Source: Streptomyces uncialis
GTDB lineage: Bacteria > Actinomycetota > Actinomycetes > Streptomycetales > Streptomycetaceae
DNA: 64,000 nt
NCBI RefSeq assembly: GCF_001905345.1
Contig: NZ_LFBV01000003.1
Coordinates: 62,001-126,000 of the forward strand
Direction: 5' to 3'
The notes under the pieces are model-generated. The model saw only the letters and a list, made by a program, of their open reading frames with translations, was not told the DNA's origin and made no database searches. The translations under genes and the position numbers were made by a program. Positions 35,897 to 44,636 of this stretch are shown piece after piece (position 1 is the stretch's first letter; each line of letters starts with the position of its first letter).

Positions 35897-36529
35897 TCAG
35901 GGCAGCCCGATCGGTGCGGACTTCAGCGGGCGACCGTTCACCTCGCCGCAGCCCTCTTCGTCCCACCACACCCCACCTTGCGTGGTGAGGTAGGGGTGCA
36001 GTCCGCGGACGCCCCCGCCTTCATGGAGTGCTTGCGCGACCGCGTGGAGAAGGCTCGCCAGATCGGGCCAGGAATCGGTGAAGTCACCGCCACCGCCGTG
36101 GCCCGCCCAGCCGAGACGCCCCGTGTCAGGGCCAGGACGCCGGTCGATGACCTGCGCCACGCCGTCGGCGCTCTCGGCCCAGGGGACCCAGAGGCGGTGC
36201 CACCAAGGCTCCTCTTCCCAGGGGCGGGGAGTCAGGCCCTCGTTGTCCGCCGCGATGTCCACGCAGGTCTGCCAGCGGTCCACGATGCCGCTCACCGTGA
36301 GCGGGGACTGCTCCGGCAGGAAGGTCGTCCAGGCGCTCACGCCGTTGTGGCATCGCAGGGATGCGGCGAGGTCATCGGGCAGCCGGGCGCCGAGGATCTG
36401 TTCCGCGTGTCGGATCTCGTCCGGTGTCGCCGCCGCATTGAGGAGTGCGGAATCGGCGGCCGCGTGCGTGGCCAGCCAGGCGTCGATCAGGCGCCAGGAC
36501 TCCGACGGGGGCAAGGTCTGCTGTGCCAT
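35897..36529 (-). CDS. SMI1/KNR4 family protein
   Basis: A 210-aa protein of the SMI1/KNR4 (SUKH) superfamily: SESWRLIDAWLATHAAADSA, then ATPDEIRHAEQILGARLPDD and SLRCHNG, which is the family core, and a WEEEPWWHRLWVPWAES segment. SUKH proteins include immunity proteins against polymorphic nuclease toxins, and also housekeeping members. No toxin gene is directly adjacent; a secreted RNase lies 6 kb away with its own barstar. ATG 36529 has AGGA upstream at 8 bp. It is cytoplasmic. Confidence 0.85.
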   Translation of the reverse strand: MAQQTLPPSESWRLIDAWLATHAAADSALLNAAATPDEIRHAEQILGARLPDDLAASLRCHNGVSAWTTFLPEQSPLTVSGIVDRWQTCVDIAADNEGLTPRPWEEEPWWHRLWVPWAESADGVAQVIDRRPGPDTGRLGWAGHGGGGDFTDSWPDLASLLHAVAQALHEGGGVRGLHPYLTTQGGVWWDEEGCGEVNGRPLKSAPIGLP

Positions 36530-36694
36530 GGAGACATCCTGCCCCACCCGTCCGACACGGCGGATCGAGGCCCTGCCGACCGGTGAAGCGAGGCCGGTCG
36601 GCGGCCCGCCCTCCGGCTCGGACGCGAGTGGTCGCGTGGTCGAGTGGTGGCCAGGCGGTAGGCGTCGGCGTCGGTGCCGATGCCGATGCCGATG

Positions 36695-36743
36695 CCGGTG
36701 GCCGGTGGCCGGTGGCCGGTGGCCGGTGGCCGGTGGCCGGTGG
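36695..36743. repeat. Heptanucleotide tandem repeat (CCGGTGG)n
   Basis: About seven uninterrupted copies of CCGGTGG, preceded by a short run of GATGCC hexamers (36677-36695). It lies between the SMI1 gene and the LuxR gene. Confidence 0.85.
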
Positions 36744-36862
36744 CGATGATGTTGCCGCCGGAGGTGAGGCGGCCGACGACGGCCGCGCAGATGTGTCACT
36801 CAGTACCTCGGTCACATCGAGACCGGCCGCCGCCGCTTCGACGCCTGTGCGGGGGGGGGTGC

Positions 36863-37969
36863 TCACACGGGCCGGTAGTGCTCGCCGAAGAGTCGTGCGA
36901 CGAGTCCACCTCGGCTGGAGACATCTGCCTTGACGAAGACGGCCTTGAGATGGTCGCGCACGGTGTGCGGGGAGATGAACAGTGTGGCGGCGATCTCGGT
37001 GGTGGGCAGCCCGCGCGTGATGAGCTGGGTGATCTCCAGCTCCCGCGGCGTCAGGCCGTACGCCTCGGCGATGAGGACCGCATGGTCGGTGGCGGCCGCC
37101 GGCTCGATGACGAGTGCCACGGGACCGGGTTGCCCAGCGGGACCGCTGAGACAGGAGGCGTGGCAGGTCAACCAACGGCCGTCAACGGTTCGGATGCGTG
37201 TCCTCGCGCCGCCTGCCCGGTCGCGGCCCAGGGCGATCGCCCGGGCCTGCAACGCCGTGGCGACCACCCAGATCGGCAGCATCAGGCCCAACCGCGAGGG
37301 GATGGAAGGACCTTCAGGGAGTTGAGCGAGGTGCTGCCGCGCCTCGTCGTTGATCGACGTCGGCTCGCCGGAAGGGTCGAGGAGCACCAGTCCGGGCGCT
37401 GGTGCGTCGGTTCCGTGGCCGGACGCGGACGGGCGGGCGAACCGGCGCACCCGCGACGCCAGCGGACCGGACAGACCGGCCAGCAGCGTGATCTCGGCCG
37501 GGCCGAACGGGGCGCCACCGCGCATACGGAACAGGCTCACCACGCCCCATGGCCGGTCGCCGACCCGCAGCACGGCCCGTAGCTCGTCGTCCACGCCCTG
37601 GCTTCCGAGCAACCGGCGGAAGCGCGCGCTGCGCGCGGGCAGGTCGCCGGTGGCCGCGCGCAGACCGGCCGCCGGGACGGCGGCGCGGGCGAGGTCCCGG
37701 AACGGGAGGACGTTCTCCTCCAGGAGTTCGCTTTCCCAGTACTGGGCGCAGCCCTCGCCGGAGCCGAGGTTCTCCACCAGCATCGGCGCGGTGATGAGAC
37801 CTGTCTCCGGGTCGGTGGCCGCCCATACGGCTGAGTCGAACGGAATAAGCCGTCGCAGCTTGGCGGACGTCCGGCTGAAGAGTTCACGTGTGTCAGTGAC
37901 CCGATCGGCACTCGACAGCACCTTGGCGTGACCTGACAGCGCGTCGATGTGGCGGCGCGCGTCGGACAT
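36863..37969 (-). CDS. LuxR family transcriptional regulator with GAF-like sensor
   Basis: A 368-aa regulator. Residues 1-190 resemble a GAF/PAS-type sensor (LIPFDSAVWAATDPETGLIT, then RPWGVVSLFRMRGGAPFGPA). After a middle region, the C-terminal 65 residues form a LuxR HTH (YGLTPRELEITQLITRGLPT, then TEIAATLFISPHTVRDHLKA). There is no phosphoacceptor domain or NB-ARC. ATG 37969 follows GGGAGGGATCTCC. It is divergent to the FAD oxidoreductase gene 190 bp away, which is its likely target. A reasonable guess is control by a small ligand or redox cue. Confidence 0.9.
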   Translation of the reverse strand: MSDARRHIDALSGHAKVLSSADRVTDTRELFSRTSAKLRRLIPFDSAVWAATDPETGLITAPMLVENLGSGEGCAQYWESELLEENVLPFRDLARAAVPAAGLRAATGDLPARSARFRRLLGSQGVDDELRAVLRVGDRPWGVVSLFRMRGGAPFGPAEITLLAGLSGPLASRVRRFARPSASGHGTDAPAPGLVLLDPSGEPTSINDEARQHLAQLPEGPSIPSRLGLMLPIWVVATALQARAIALGRDRAGGARTRIRTVDGRWLTCHASCLSGPAGQPGPVALVIEPAAATDHAVLIAEAYGLTPRELEITQLITRGLPTTEIAATLFISPHTVRDHLKAVFVKADVSSRGGLVARLFGEHYRPV

Positions 37970-38159
37970 GGAGATCCCTCCCGTGGTGTGGATGCGGGCC
38001 AGCCTGCCCGCCTTCCTGTCCCGCGCCAACCCCCTGTTCGAGGGGGTTGTTCCCGGCTGGTCACCCCTCGCGGGGGATGGGGCTCCGCCCTGGGGGCGGC
38101 GAGTCTCGATCAGGCCGCGGCTCATTCCGGCGGCGGCACGGAACGTGAAGGGACGAACG

Positions 38160-39599
38160 ATGAGCATGGACATCGCAATCGTCGGAGCGGGTGCCGCCGC
38201 GGTCGGTCTGCTGGACAGCCTGGCGGCCACCGCCGACAGCCCTGGGGCCATCACGGTGTTCGAGCCGTCCCCGCATCTGTGGCGAGGCCGCCCGTACGGC
38301 CCTGACCTGGACACGGTGCTGGTCAACGCACCACCGGCCATCATGTCGATCCGCCACCTGGACTTCGGGCACTACGCGGCCTGGCTGGGCACGCGCGGCC
38401 GGGCTCACCTCGACGAACGGATGGACCGGCCGCTGGTTCCGCGCGCGCTCTACGGCGAGTACCTGGCACACACCGCGGAGACGTCGCTGGCCACCCTGCG
38501 CGAACTCGGCTGGCGGGTGCGGGTCGTCACCGCCCGCGTCATCGAGGCGGCCCGGTCCGGGGCCGGCTGGTCGCTCCGCACCGATGACGGACATGGGCAC
38601 GAGGCCGACCATGTGGCCTTGTGCGTGGGCGGGGGGACGCCGCAGGACCACTACGGTCTCGGCGGCGCCTCCGGTTTCGTGCACGATCCGTACCCGCTGG
38701 CACGCACACTCGACCGGATCGCGGCCGGCAGCGACATCGCGGTCATCGGGAGCGGTCTGACCGCGGTCGACGTCGTCGTGTCGCTCGCCGCGTACGGGCA
38801 CACCGGGCCGATCACGCTGCTGTCCCGCAGCGGTGTACTGCCCCACGTCTGGCAGCGCCCGGTCGAGCACCGGCCGCAGCATATGACCGCCGAGCGGGTG
38901 GGGGTGCTGCACCGGCAGCACGGTGCCGTGACCCTTGACGACCTCATCGGGCTCCTGCGAGCCGAACTGGCCGAGACGGGAGAGGACTTCGAAGCGTTCG
39001 TGGCCGAACTGCTGGCGACCACAACCGAGGATCCGGTCCAGCGCCTGCGGGCGCAACTGGACGCTGTCGACGACTCCAGGATCGGCCGCCGGGTCCTTCA
39101 GGAGACCGCGCACAGCGTTGGCCCGTACGTGTGGCGGCTGCTGCCCGAGCCCGACCGTGACCGGCTGCGGCGCCACTTCCGCACGGCGACGAGCGTGGCC
39201 TCACCGATGGTCCCGGTGAACGCCGTCACCATGATGCGGCTGTTGGACTCCGGGCAACTCGCCGTCGTCGCGGGCGTCCGCAAGATCGAGGTGTCGGACG
39301 GGGCGTTCCGGGTGCACAGCGACGACGGCGCACGCACCTTCGACGCCGTCATCAACGCCGTGAACCCGCCACCGCGGGCGATACCTCGGGGGGCCGGGCA
39401 TTTGGTCACGGCCCTGTTGGCCGACGGTTCCGCCGAACTGGATCCGGCCGGTGGGCTGGTTCCGGGTGACCCGCGCCTGCACGTGGTGGGAGACCTCGCC
39501 GGGGGCGGTCCGTTCATCACGTCAAGCATTGCGGGCACAGCGGCCCGAGCGGCACGCGCCGCGCAGACCATCGTCGCGGCCGGCGATGGACCTCCCTGA
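38160..39599 (+). CDS. FAD/NAD(P)-binding oxidoreductase (NAD_binding_9 type)
   Basis: A 479-aa flavoprotein. The dinucleotide-binding motif MDIAIVGAGAAAVGLLDSLA opens the protein; a second Rossmann motif (IAVIGSGLTAVDVVVSLA) lies near residue 200 for NAD(P)H. LDTVLVNAPPAIMSIRHLDF and VVGDLAGGGPFITSSIAGT are typical of the FAD-NAD(P)-binding protein family found beside antibiotic or siderophore genes. The reaction is unknown; a monooxygenase or dehydrogenase role fits. ATG 38160 follows GAAGGGA by 7 bp. It is divergent to a LuxR gene. Confidence 0.88.
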   Translation: MSMDIAIVGAGAAAVGLLDSLAATADSPGAITVFEPSPHLWRGRPYGPDLDTVLVNAPPAIMSIRHLDFGHYAAWLGTRGRAHLDERMDRPLVPRALYGEYLAHTAETSLATLRELGWRVRVVTARVIEAARSGAGWSLRTDDGHGHEADHVALCVGGGTPQDHYGLGGASGFVHDPYPLARTLDRIAAGSDIAVIGSGLTAVDVVVSLAAYGHTGPITLLSRSGVLPHVWQRPVEHRPQHMTAERVGVLHRQHGAVTLDDLIGLLRAELAETGEDFEAFVAELLATTTEDPVQRLRAQLDAVDDSRIGRRVLQETAHSVGPYVWRLLPEPDRDRLRRHFRTATSVASPMVPVNAVTMMRLLDSGQLAVVAGVRKIEVSDGAFRVHSDDGARTFDAVINAVNPPPRAIPRGAGHLVTALLADGSAELDPAGGLVPGDPRLHVVGDLAGGGPFITSSIAGTAARAARAAQTIVAAGDGPP

Positions 39600-39646
39600 C
39601 CGGGGCCGGGGCGGGGAGGCCCGGCCGGAGGAGGCCCGGCGCCGGT

Positions 39647-39820
39647 CGTCAGCCGCCCGCGGCCGTCACCGCGTGGTCGAGCACGGCGGTCAGCACGGGC
39701 GGACTTGGCGGTGTAGCCGCCGTATCCGTGGAGGTCGGCGGCGAGCCGTGCCGCGCCGACCACCGCGAGCACCCTGGCCCTCCGGCCGGGCGGCGGGCGG
39801 GCCGGCCAGGCGTGGACGCA
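39647..39820 (-). pseudogene. C-terminal scrap of an unrecognised gene
   Basis: The minus strand reads RVLAVVGAARLAADLHGYGG and TAKSA, then in another frame VLTAVLDHAVTAAGG and stop at 39647. Good codon bias on both sides of the shift suggests a frameshifted 3' end. The product is unknown. Confidence 0.35.
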
Positions 39821-40040
39821 TGGGCTGATGTCCGTGTCGATCCCCCGCGGGTGGGACAGCTCTTTGAGCCGAAGTGCTCCTCGCCGGGCCGCTGTTGCCC
39901 TCACCCTGGCAGTCCGCAGGGATTCAAACACTGACTTCACTGGCTTGTTTGTCAGCGGGAGAGGAATTCACCCGCCTATGGGCTCGTCTCGTCGCGTTGG
40001 ATGGCTTCCACTACCGGTGCGAGGAAGGGGAGTTCTCGGC

Positions 40041-40751
40041 ATGGCGGATTGGGTGAAGGTCGCGGGCAGTCTCACGGCCATCTCGGCGGGATCCAGGACG
40101 ACGGTGTGGGGTGTGAACGCGGCGAGCGCGATCTACCGGTACACCAACTACGACGGCAGCCCCTGGATCAACGTCCCCGGGGCGTTGAGCGATATCGGTG
40201 CCGCGTCGGACGGCACCACGTGGGGTGTCAACGCGGGCAACCAGATCTACCGGTACACCGGAGACCAGTCCACGACGAACTGGGTGGGCATCAGCGGGAG
40301 TCTGGTCCGCATCGACGCGGGCTCCCGGACGAACGTGTGGGGCGTGGACTCCGCCGGCAGCATCTACCGGTACACCAACAACGACGCCAACCCGTGGATC
40401 AAGATCCCGGGAGCACTGAGTGACATCGGCGCGGGCGCCGACGGCACGGTGTGGGGCGTGAACGGCGGGAACCAGGTCTTCCGGTACACCGGGGACCAGG
40501 ACAGCGCGAATCCGTGGAAGAACGTCAACGGCAGTCTCAAGCGGATCGCGGTGGGTTCCCGGACCAACGTGTGGGGCGTCGACCCCGGCGGCAGCATCTA
40601 CCGGTACACCAACAACGACGCCAGCGGCGGCAACCCGTGGGTCAAGATCCCCGGCACCGCCATCGACATCGCCGCCGGCGCCGACGGCACCGCGTGGCAC
40701 ATCAACACCGGCGGCGACATCTACCGCTACACCGGCGACCAGCCCAGCTGA
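40041..40751 (+). CDS. Tectonin-repeat (TECPR) lectin-like beta-propeller protein
   Basis: A 236-aa protein made almost wholly of six tectonin repeats of 36-41 residues, each with the pattern GS/DG-(T/N)-V/T-W-G-V/I-N/D ... I/V-Y/F-R-Y-T. Odd repeats end RYTNxD and even repeats end RYTGDQ, so the gene grew by duplicating two-blade units. Six blades close a propeller. Tectonins bind glycans such as lipid A or O-methylated sugars. No signal peptide is present at ATG 40041, so it is cytoplasmic or leaves by an unusual route; many fungal and bacterial defence lectins also lack one. ATG 40041 is preceded by a purine-rich run including GAGGAAGGGGAG. A perfect terminator follows 6 bp after the stop. 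Confidence 0.9.
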   Translation: MADWVKVAGSLTAISAGSRTTVWGVNAASAIYRYTNYDGSPWINVPGALSDIGAASDGTTWGVNAGNQIYRYTGDQSTTNWVGISGSLVRIDAGSRTNVWGVDSAGSIYRYTNNDANPWIKIPGALSDIGAGADGTVWGVNGGNQVFRYTGDQDSANPWKNVNGSLKRIAVGSRTNVWGVDPGGSIYRYTNNDASGGNPWVKIPGTAIDIAAGADGTAWHINTGGDIYRYTGDQPS

Positions 40752-40756
40752 CCCCC

Positions 40757-40777
40757 GGCCCGCTGTCCGAGCGGGCC
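40757..40777 (+). terminator. Terminator hairpin after tectonin gene
   Basis: GGCCCGCT and AGCGGGCC form an 8-bp perfect stem with a 5-nt loop. Confidence 0.7.
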
Positions 40778-41029
40778 GTGGCCGGTCAGGCCAGGGCCCG
40801 CTCGGCACGTAGTCGTGCAAGCCGCAACCACGGGGAGGCGTTTCAGCGCTCCGCGCGGATGGCCCGCGAGACTTCATATCAGCCGCCCGCCCGATCTGCT
40901 CCGTGGCGAGCCGGACTGCGCGTTCACCGGGGTGCGGACATTTCCCGCAGCCCCGATCGGCAGTGGGTCGTCGGCCGGACACGCTGGCCGTGTGGCGTCA
41001 TGACCTGGGTGGCACCGTGTGCCATTCCT

Positions 41030-41512
41030 TCAGCGGAGCTCCTTCCGCATCACGCGTTCCCTGGTCACCCCGTCGGGTAGCACCTCACCGGACTCTGTCG
41101 TGACGGCGAAGCCGTTGCGTTTATACAGGGCGAGCGCGGCCTCGTTGCCGGGGAGCACCGCGAGCTTCAGCATCACGGCGCCCGACCGCCGGGCCCACGT
41201 CTCGACCGCCTCGATCAGGCCGTCTCCGACACCACGGCCCCGCGCTCCGGGGCTGACCCAAACGGACCTCAGCTCGCAGCCACCGCCGTCCTCCGGTAGA
41301 CCGGTAGCCATCCCTACGGGTCGGCCGTCCAGCAACGCAACGATGTTGCAGGATGCGCGCAACGCGAAGCGCGCCCGCCACAACTCTTCGCCGCCGTTGC
41401 GCCAGTCCGAAAGCCGGGACTTGAACGCGTGCGGCGCCTCCGTCAGAGCTGCCAGCCGGGCATCCCGCCACAGCGGCCAGTCATCCTCCGTGAGAACCCT
41501 CAACCGCACCAT
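41030..41512 (-). CDS. GNAT family N-acetyltransferase
   Basis: A 160-aa protein. The GNAT core is clear: VRLRVLTEDDWPLWRDARLA at the N-terminus, GCELRSVWVSPGARGRGVGD with the acetyl-CoA pyrophosphate loop (RGRGVG), then MLKLAVLPGNEAALALYKRN containing the NxxALxLYxxxGF signature. It probably acetylates a small amine or a protein N-terminus in the cytoplasm. ATG 41512 gives the standard N-terminus although the ribosome-binding site is weak. Stand-alone gene. Confidence 0.92.
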   Translation of the reverse strand: MVRLRVLTEDDWPLWRDARLAALTEAPHAFKSRLSDWRNGGEELWRARFALRASCNIVALLDGRPVGMATGLPEDGGGCELRSVWVSPGARGRGVGDGLIEAVETWARRSGAVMLKLAVLPGNEAALALYKRNGFAVTTESGEVLPDGVTRERVMRKELR

Positions 41513-41694
41513 GCCGAGCAGTGTCCCGGAAGGCCGCTCAGCAGTCCAAGTCCGCGTCACCGCTTCCCCGGGCCCTGCCGTGCCACTGCGAGGAGAGGGC
41601 TCGCCAGGAGGAGGGACGATGAACCCTTCGCCGCCTGTGGTCAGGAGGTGGGCGTGTCCCCTTGAGCGCGGTGTGCTTCTGGCCGGTGGAGCTC

Positions 41695-42063
41695 TCAGGC
41701 GAAGCGGATCTCGATGTGCTGGGCCTCGCGGGGATCGTCCATGAAGATCCGGACGCGGGTGCGTCCCCCTGGCACGGGGATTGTGTGGATGAAGTCGTCG
41801 CCCACGAGGTCGGCGATCACCACTGCATGGTGCGGTGTGTCCATGTGTCCGTCGAAGACGGGGATTCCCCGGTTCGCGTCGCCTTCTCCGAGCACCGAGA
41901 TCGTCACCGGTGAGATGTCGGGGTGGACGACCGCTGCGACCACACATTGGTCGTCCGCGACCACCGGTGACCGCAGTGGGTCGATCTGCGGGATGTTCCC
42001 GCTGGAGCCGACGGGCTCGATACGGACCACGCCCCAGGGGACGCCCTCGACGAAGTTCCTCAT
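41695..42063 (-). CDS. Hypothetical protein
   Basis: A 122-aa protein with a mixed beta pattern (VVRIEPVGSSGNIPQIDPLR, CVVAAVVHPDISPVTISVLG, RTRVRIFMDDPREAQHIEIR). There is no signal peptide and no membrane segment. ATG 42063 has AGGACGG directly upstream. I recognise no domain. It lies 400 bp downstream of the RNase gene on the same strand but is too distant to be clearly in the same operon. The single Cys is in DDQCVVAA. Confidence 0.65.
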   Translation of the reverse strand: MRNFVEGVPWGVVRIEPVGSSGNIPQIDPLRSPVVADDQCVVAAVVHPDISPVTISVLGEGDANRGIPVFDGHMDTPHHAVVIADLVGDDFIHTIPVPGGRTRVRIFMDDPREAQHIEIRFA

Positions 42064-42465
42064 ACCGTCCGTCCTGGAAGCTCTTGGGAGACCTTGGAGG
42101 ACACCGCCGATCAGACCGTGATCGGCAGGCCCGGCTCCCGCGTGGGCACGGTGCACGTCACGCCGTACGGAAACGTCTCGCCCAGTGTGCCTGCGGAACC
42201 CACCGGGCGGATCGTGGCGTCCAGTCAGATCGTCCTGTTCGGTATCGCCGGAACGGCCAGAAACGACGCACTCGTTCGGCGCGGGACACACGGGCGGACA
42301 CGGGACGGGCGATGCGGTTCCGGTCACCGGCCTCGGACGTGCACTCGTACCGCACGTCCTCTCGTGGGCGGCGATCGGTCGACCGCCAGGAGGGCGGGCC
42401 CCGGCGCCCACGTACCGTGGAGTCCGGCGCGCCGTACGGCTCGCCGGACTCCGGTGGTCCGGGTC
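42064..42465. other. Intergenic, about 400 bp
   Basis: Frames are open on both strands without starts or homology signals. No feature is supported. Confidence 0.35.
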
Positions 42466-42927
42466 TCACCCGCAACCGGAGCTGATCTCCCGGAAGTTGG
42501 TGTAGTGGTCGGCCGTGTACCAGACGGTGCGGGTGCCGGGGTCGCGGACGACGCGTTCGGCGTCGCGGCGCTGGCCCGGGGGGCGGGGGTTGACGTCGTA
42601 CTCGCGGTAGCTCCCGCTGAGAGGCAGGTCGCCGGAGCGGTTGCGGTAGACGTTACTGCCGCGGATGACGAGGCGGGTGTTCACGACCGGGTAGTCGGTG
42701 CCCCGGGCCGCCTGCGGCCACTCCAATTCCTTCCAGATCCCGCACGCCTCCTTGACCTGTCGGGGGAAGGCTTCGACCGGCAGCGGGGGATCGAGGATGT
42801 CGGCCGGGCGCACCGACGAGTGAGCAGCGGCTTGTACGGGTGCGGCCGACGAGGCAGCGGGAACATCGAGGGCGGCCACGAGCAGTGCGGCCACGACGGT
42901 ATGGCGAAACGCCCGGAAAGAAATCAT
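42466..42927 (-). CDS. Secreted guanyl-specific ribonuclease, RNase Sa / barnase family
   Basis: A 153-aa secreted RNase. The signal peptide (FRHTVVAALLVAALDVPAAS) is followed by a propeptide-like stretch and the catalytic domain. Matching RNase Sa, the general base is Glu109 in YREYDV, arginines 120/121/125 are in PGQRRDAERVV, and the general acid is His141 in YTADHYTNF. NVYRNRSGDLPLSGSYREY is the family substrate-binding stretch. Cys62 and Cys152 are placed like the single disulfide of RNase Sa. It cleaves RNA after guanosine outside the cell. The divergent barstar gene 212 bp away would protect the cytoplasm before export. Confidence 0.93.
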   Translation of the reverse strand: MISFRAFRHTVVAALLVAALDVPAASSAAPVQAAAHSSVRPADILDPPLPVEAFPRQVKEACGIWKELEWPQAARGTDYPVVNTRLVIRGSNVYRNRSGDLPLSGSYREYDVNPRPPGQRRDAERVVRDPGTRTVWYTADHYTNFREISSGCG

Positions 42928-43127
42928 GTCCTGTCCAACTGCACTCCGGACACCGGCGACACGGCAGGCACCGGGTGGATCTTCACCGGATTCAAAGCCC
43001 CGGGACCTCCGGGACCGGGCAGACCGGGCCGGCTTCGGTGAGGCGCCCGTGACCGGGTCTGCTCCGGGCGGCAGCCCCCGGCGCATCTACGCCGTCTCCC
43101 CCCGAACGGCCCGGGCGTCGGGTTGGC

Positions 43128-43133
43128 TAGTCT
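43128..43133 (+). promoter_or_regulatory. -10 box (TAGTCT) of leaderless barstar gene
   Basis: TAGTCT ends 6 bp before GTG 43140. There is no ribosome-binding site. Confidence 0.5.
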
Positions 43134-43139
43134 GCTGCG

Positions 43140-43436
43140 GTGACGGACAGCGAGCTGGTGATCGACCTCCGCGGACAGCCGATCGAGACGCTTGAGGATT
43201 TCTGGGACGCGGTCGCCGGGCCGTGCGGCCTGCCCGTCTGGTTCGGCCGGAACCTCGATGCGTGGGCCGACACCATCGACACCCGGGGCATCTCGGATGT
43301 CATCGACCGTCACGACCTACTGACCGTCCACGTCGAGCAGCGGGGCTTCTTCACCGGGCAGCACCCCGACGCCCTCTCTCTGGCCGATGTCTTCGACGGA
43401 CAGCGCAACCGCCTCGTCGTCCACCCGCCGGCCTGA
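43140..43436 (+). CDS. Barstar-family ribonuclease inhibitor
   Basis: A 98-aa protein with the barstar fold: an N-terminal strand (ELVIDLRG), the recognition helix region GLPVWFGRNLDAWADTIDTR that matches the YYGxNLDALWD core (Gly36, Asn38, Asp40, Trp42, Asp44), and a C-terminal strand (RLVVHPPA). Barstars block the active site of barnase-like RNases through the acidic residues of that helix. The neighbouring divergent RNase Sa-like gene is the obvious partner. GTG 43140 is leaderless by its position relative to TAGTCT, so expression does not need a ribosome-binding site. Confidence 0.93.
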   Translation: MTDSELVIDLRGQPIETLEDFWDAVAGPCGLPVWFGRNLDAWADTIDTRGISDVIDRHDLLTVHVEQRGFFTGQHPDALSLADVFDGQRNRLVVHPPA

Positions 43437-43662
43437 GCCCCGCCACGGGAGACGCGCCCGGTTCACCACCGGTCACAGGCAAATTCGTGGTCCTCGGACC
43501 CGACCGCACGAGTGAGCCGGTCGGCGACACCGGCCCGGCCGGCCGGCGGCGCCGGCGCCGGACACCCGAGCGTCCGCCCTCGGCGCCGCCGTACCGATCC
43601 CGGAGCAGGGCATCGAGCATCCGGCCGTACTACGCGGTCGGCCCCAGCCGCGACGGTGGTAC

Positions 43663-43668
43663 TAGGGT
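43663..43668 (+). promoter_or_regulatory. -10 box (TAGGGT) upstream of TauE gene
   Basis: TAGGGT ends 8 bp before ATG 43677. No Shine-Dalgarno sequence is visible, so this is a candidate leaderless promoter. Confidence 0.45.
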
Positions 43669-43676
43669 CGTCGATC

Positions 43677-44459
43677 ATGCCTGACATATCGCTGACCACG
43701 CTCGTTCTCCTCGCTCTGGCCGCCGCGGCGGCCGGCTGGATCGACGCGGTGGTGGGAGGCGGCGGACTGCTGCTGCTCCCCGCCCTGCTGCTCGGACTGC
43801 CGCAGGCGCCGGCCGCACATATCCTCGGCACCAACAAGGCGGTCGCCATCGTCGGAACCACCGGGGCGGCCGTCACCTATGTACGCAACACACCGGTGAA
43901 CGTGCGGACGGCGGTGCGGATCGGGCTCGCCGCGCTCGCGGGATCGATGGGCGGTGCGTCCCTCGCGGCAGGGATCAGCAGTGAGGTGCTGCGGCCGGTC
44001 ATCATGCTGGCGCTGCTGGGGGTGGCCGCCTTCGTCCTTCTGCGTCCCGGCTTCGGCACGGCCACCGGGGGCGGCTCGAAGCCGGTCACCCGGGCCCGTA
44101 CGGTCACGGCGATCGTCCTGGTCGGCGGCGGCATCGGCTTCTACGACGGTTTGTTCGGCCCCGGCACCGGCACGTTCCTGGTGCTGGGGCTGACCGCCGT
44201 ACTCCAGCTGGGTCTGGTGACCGCCTCGGCGACCGCGAAGATCGTCAATGTCTGCACCAACGCGGGCGCGCTCGCCGTCTTCGCGTTCCAGGGCACGGTG
44301 TTCTGGCAACTCGCGGCGATACTGGCGGTGTTCAATCTGGCCGGGGCGATGGCCGGGGCGCGGATGGCGCTGCGCAAGGGCAGCGGGTTCGTCCGGGGAG
44401 TGCTGCTGGTGGTGGTCTTCTCGCTGGTCGCGAAGCTGGCGTTCGACCAGTGGGCGTGA
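43677..44459 (+). CDS. TauE/SafE family anion exporter
   Basis: A 260-aa integral membrane protein with 7-8 predicted helices and the two TauE repeat hallmarks: WIDAVVGGGGLLLLPALLLG followed by ILGTNKAVAIVGTTGAAVTY, and IGFYDGLFGPGTGTFLVLGL followed by SATAKIVNVCTNAGALAVFA. The family exports sulfite, sulfoacetate or other organosulfur anions across the membrane. Start ATG 43677 follows a -10-like TAGGGT. It is a single gene ended by a terminator. No sulfur genes lie nearby, so the substrate is open. Confidence 0.92.
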   Translation: MPDISLTTLVLLALAAAAAGWIDAVVGGGGLLLLPALLLGLPQAPAAHILGTNKAVAIVGTTGAAVTYVRNTPVNVRTAVRIGLAALAGSMGGASLAAGISSEVLRPVIMLALLGVAAFVLLRPGFGTATGGGSKPVTRARTVTAIVLVGGGIGFYDGLFGPGTGTFLVLGLTAVLQLGLVTASATAKIVNVCTNAGALAVFAFQGTVFWQLAAILAVFNLAGAMAGARMALRKGSGFVRGVLLVVVFSLVAKLAFDQWA

Positions 44460-44496
44460 GCGGACCCCGTAGCACCGGACGCCTCGCGGGTCGGAC

Positions 44497-44537
44497 GCCC
44501 CAGGGATCGACGGGTGGGCGTCGGATGTCCCTGGGGC
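44497..44537. terminator. Terminator after TauE gene
   Basis: GCCCCAGGGA (44497-44506) pairs perfectly with TCCCTGGGGC (44528-44537). An inner CGAC/GTCG stem shortens the loop. Confidence 0.7.
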
Positions 44538-44580
44538 CGGGCGGCGGCGGCCTGATGCTCAAGCCGCCGCCACGGTCCCC

Positions 44581-44636
44581 GGTGTCCGGGCGGCGCCCAG
44601 GTCAGCGCCCGGTCTCCGGGCGGCGCCCGGGTCAGC
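44581..44636. repeat. Two direct 26-bp repeats, period 30
   Basis: GGTGTCCGGGCGGCGCCCAG and following bases at 44581-44606 recur at 44611-44636 with two substitutions. The second copy reaches the stop codon of the SnoaL-like gene. Confidence 0.8.
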
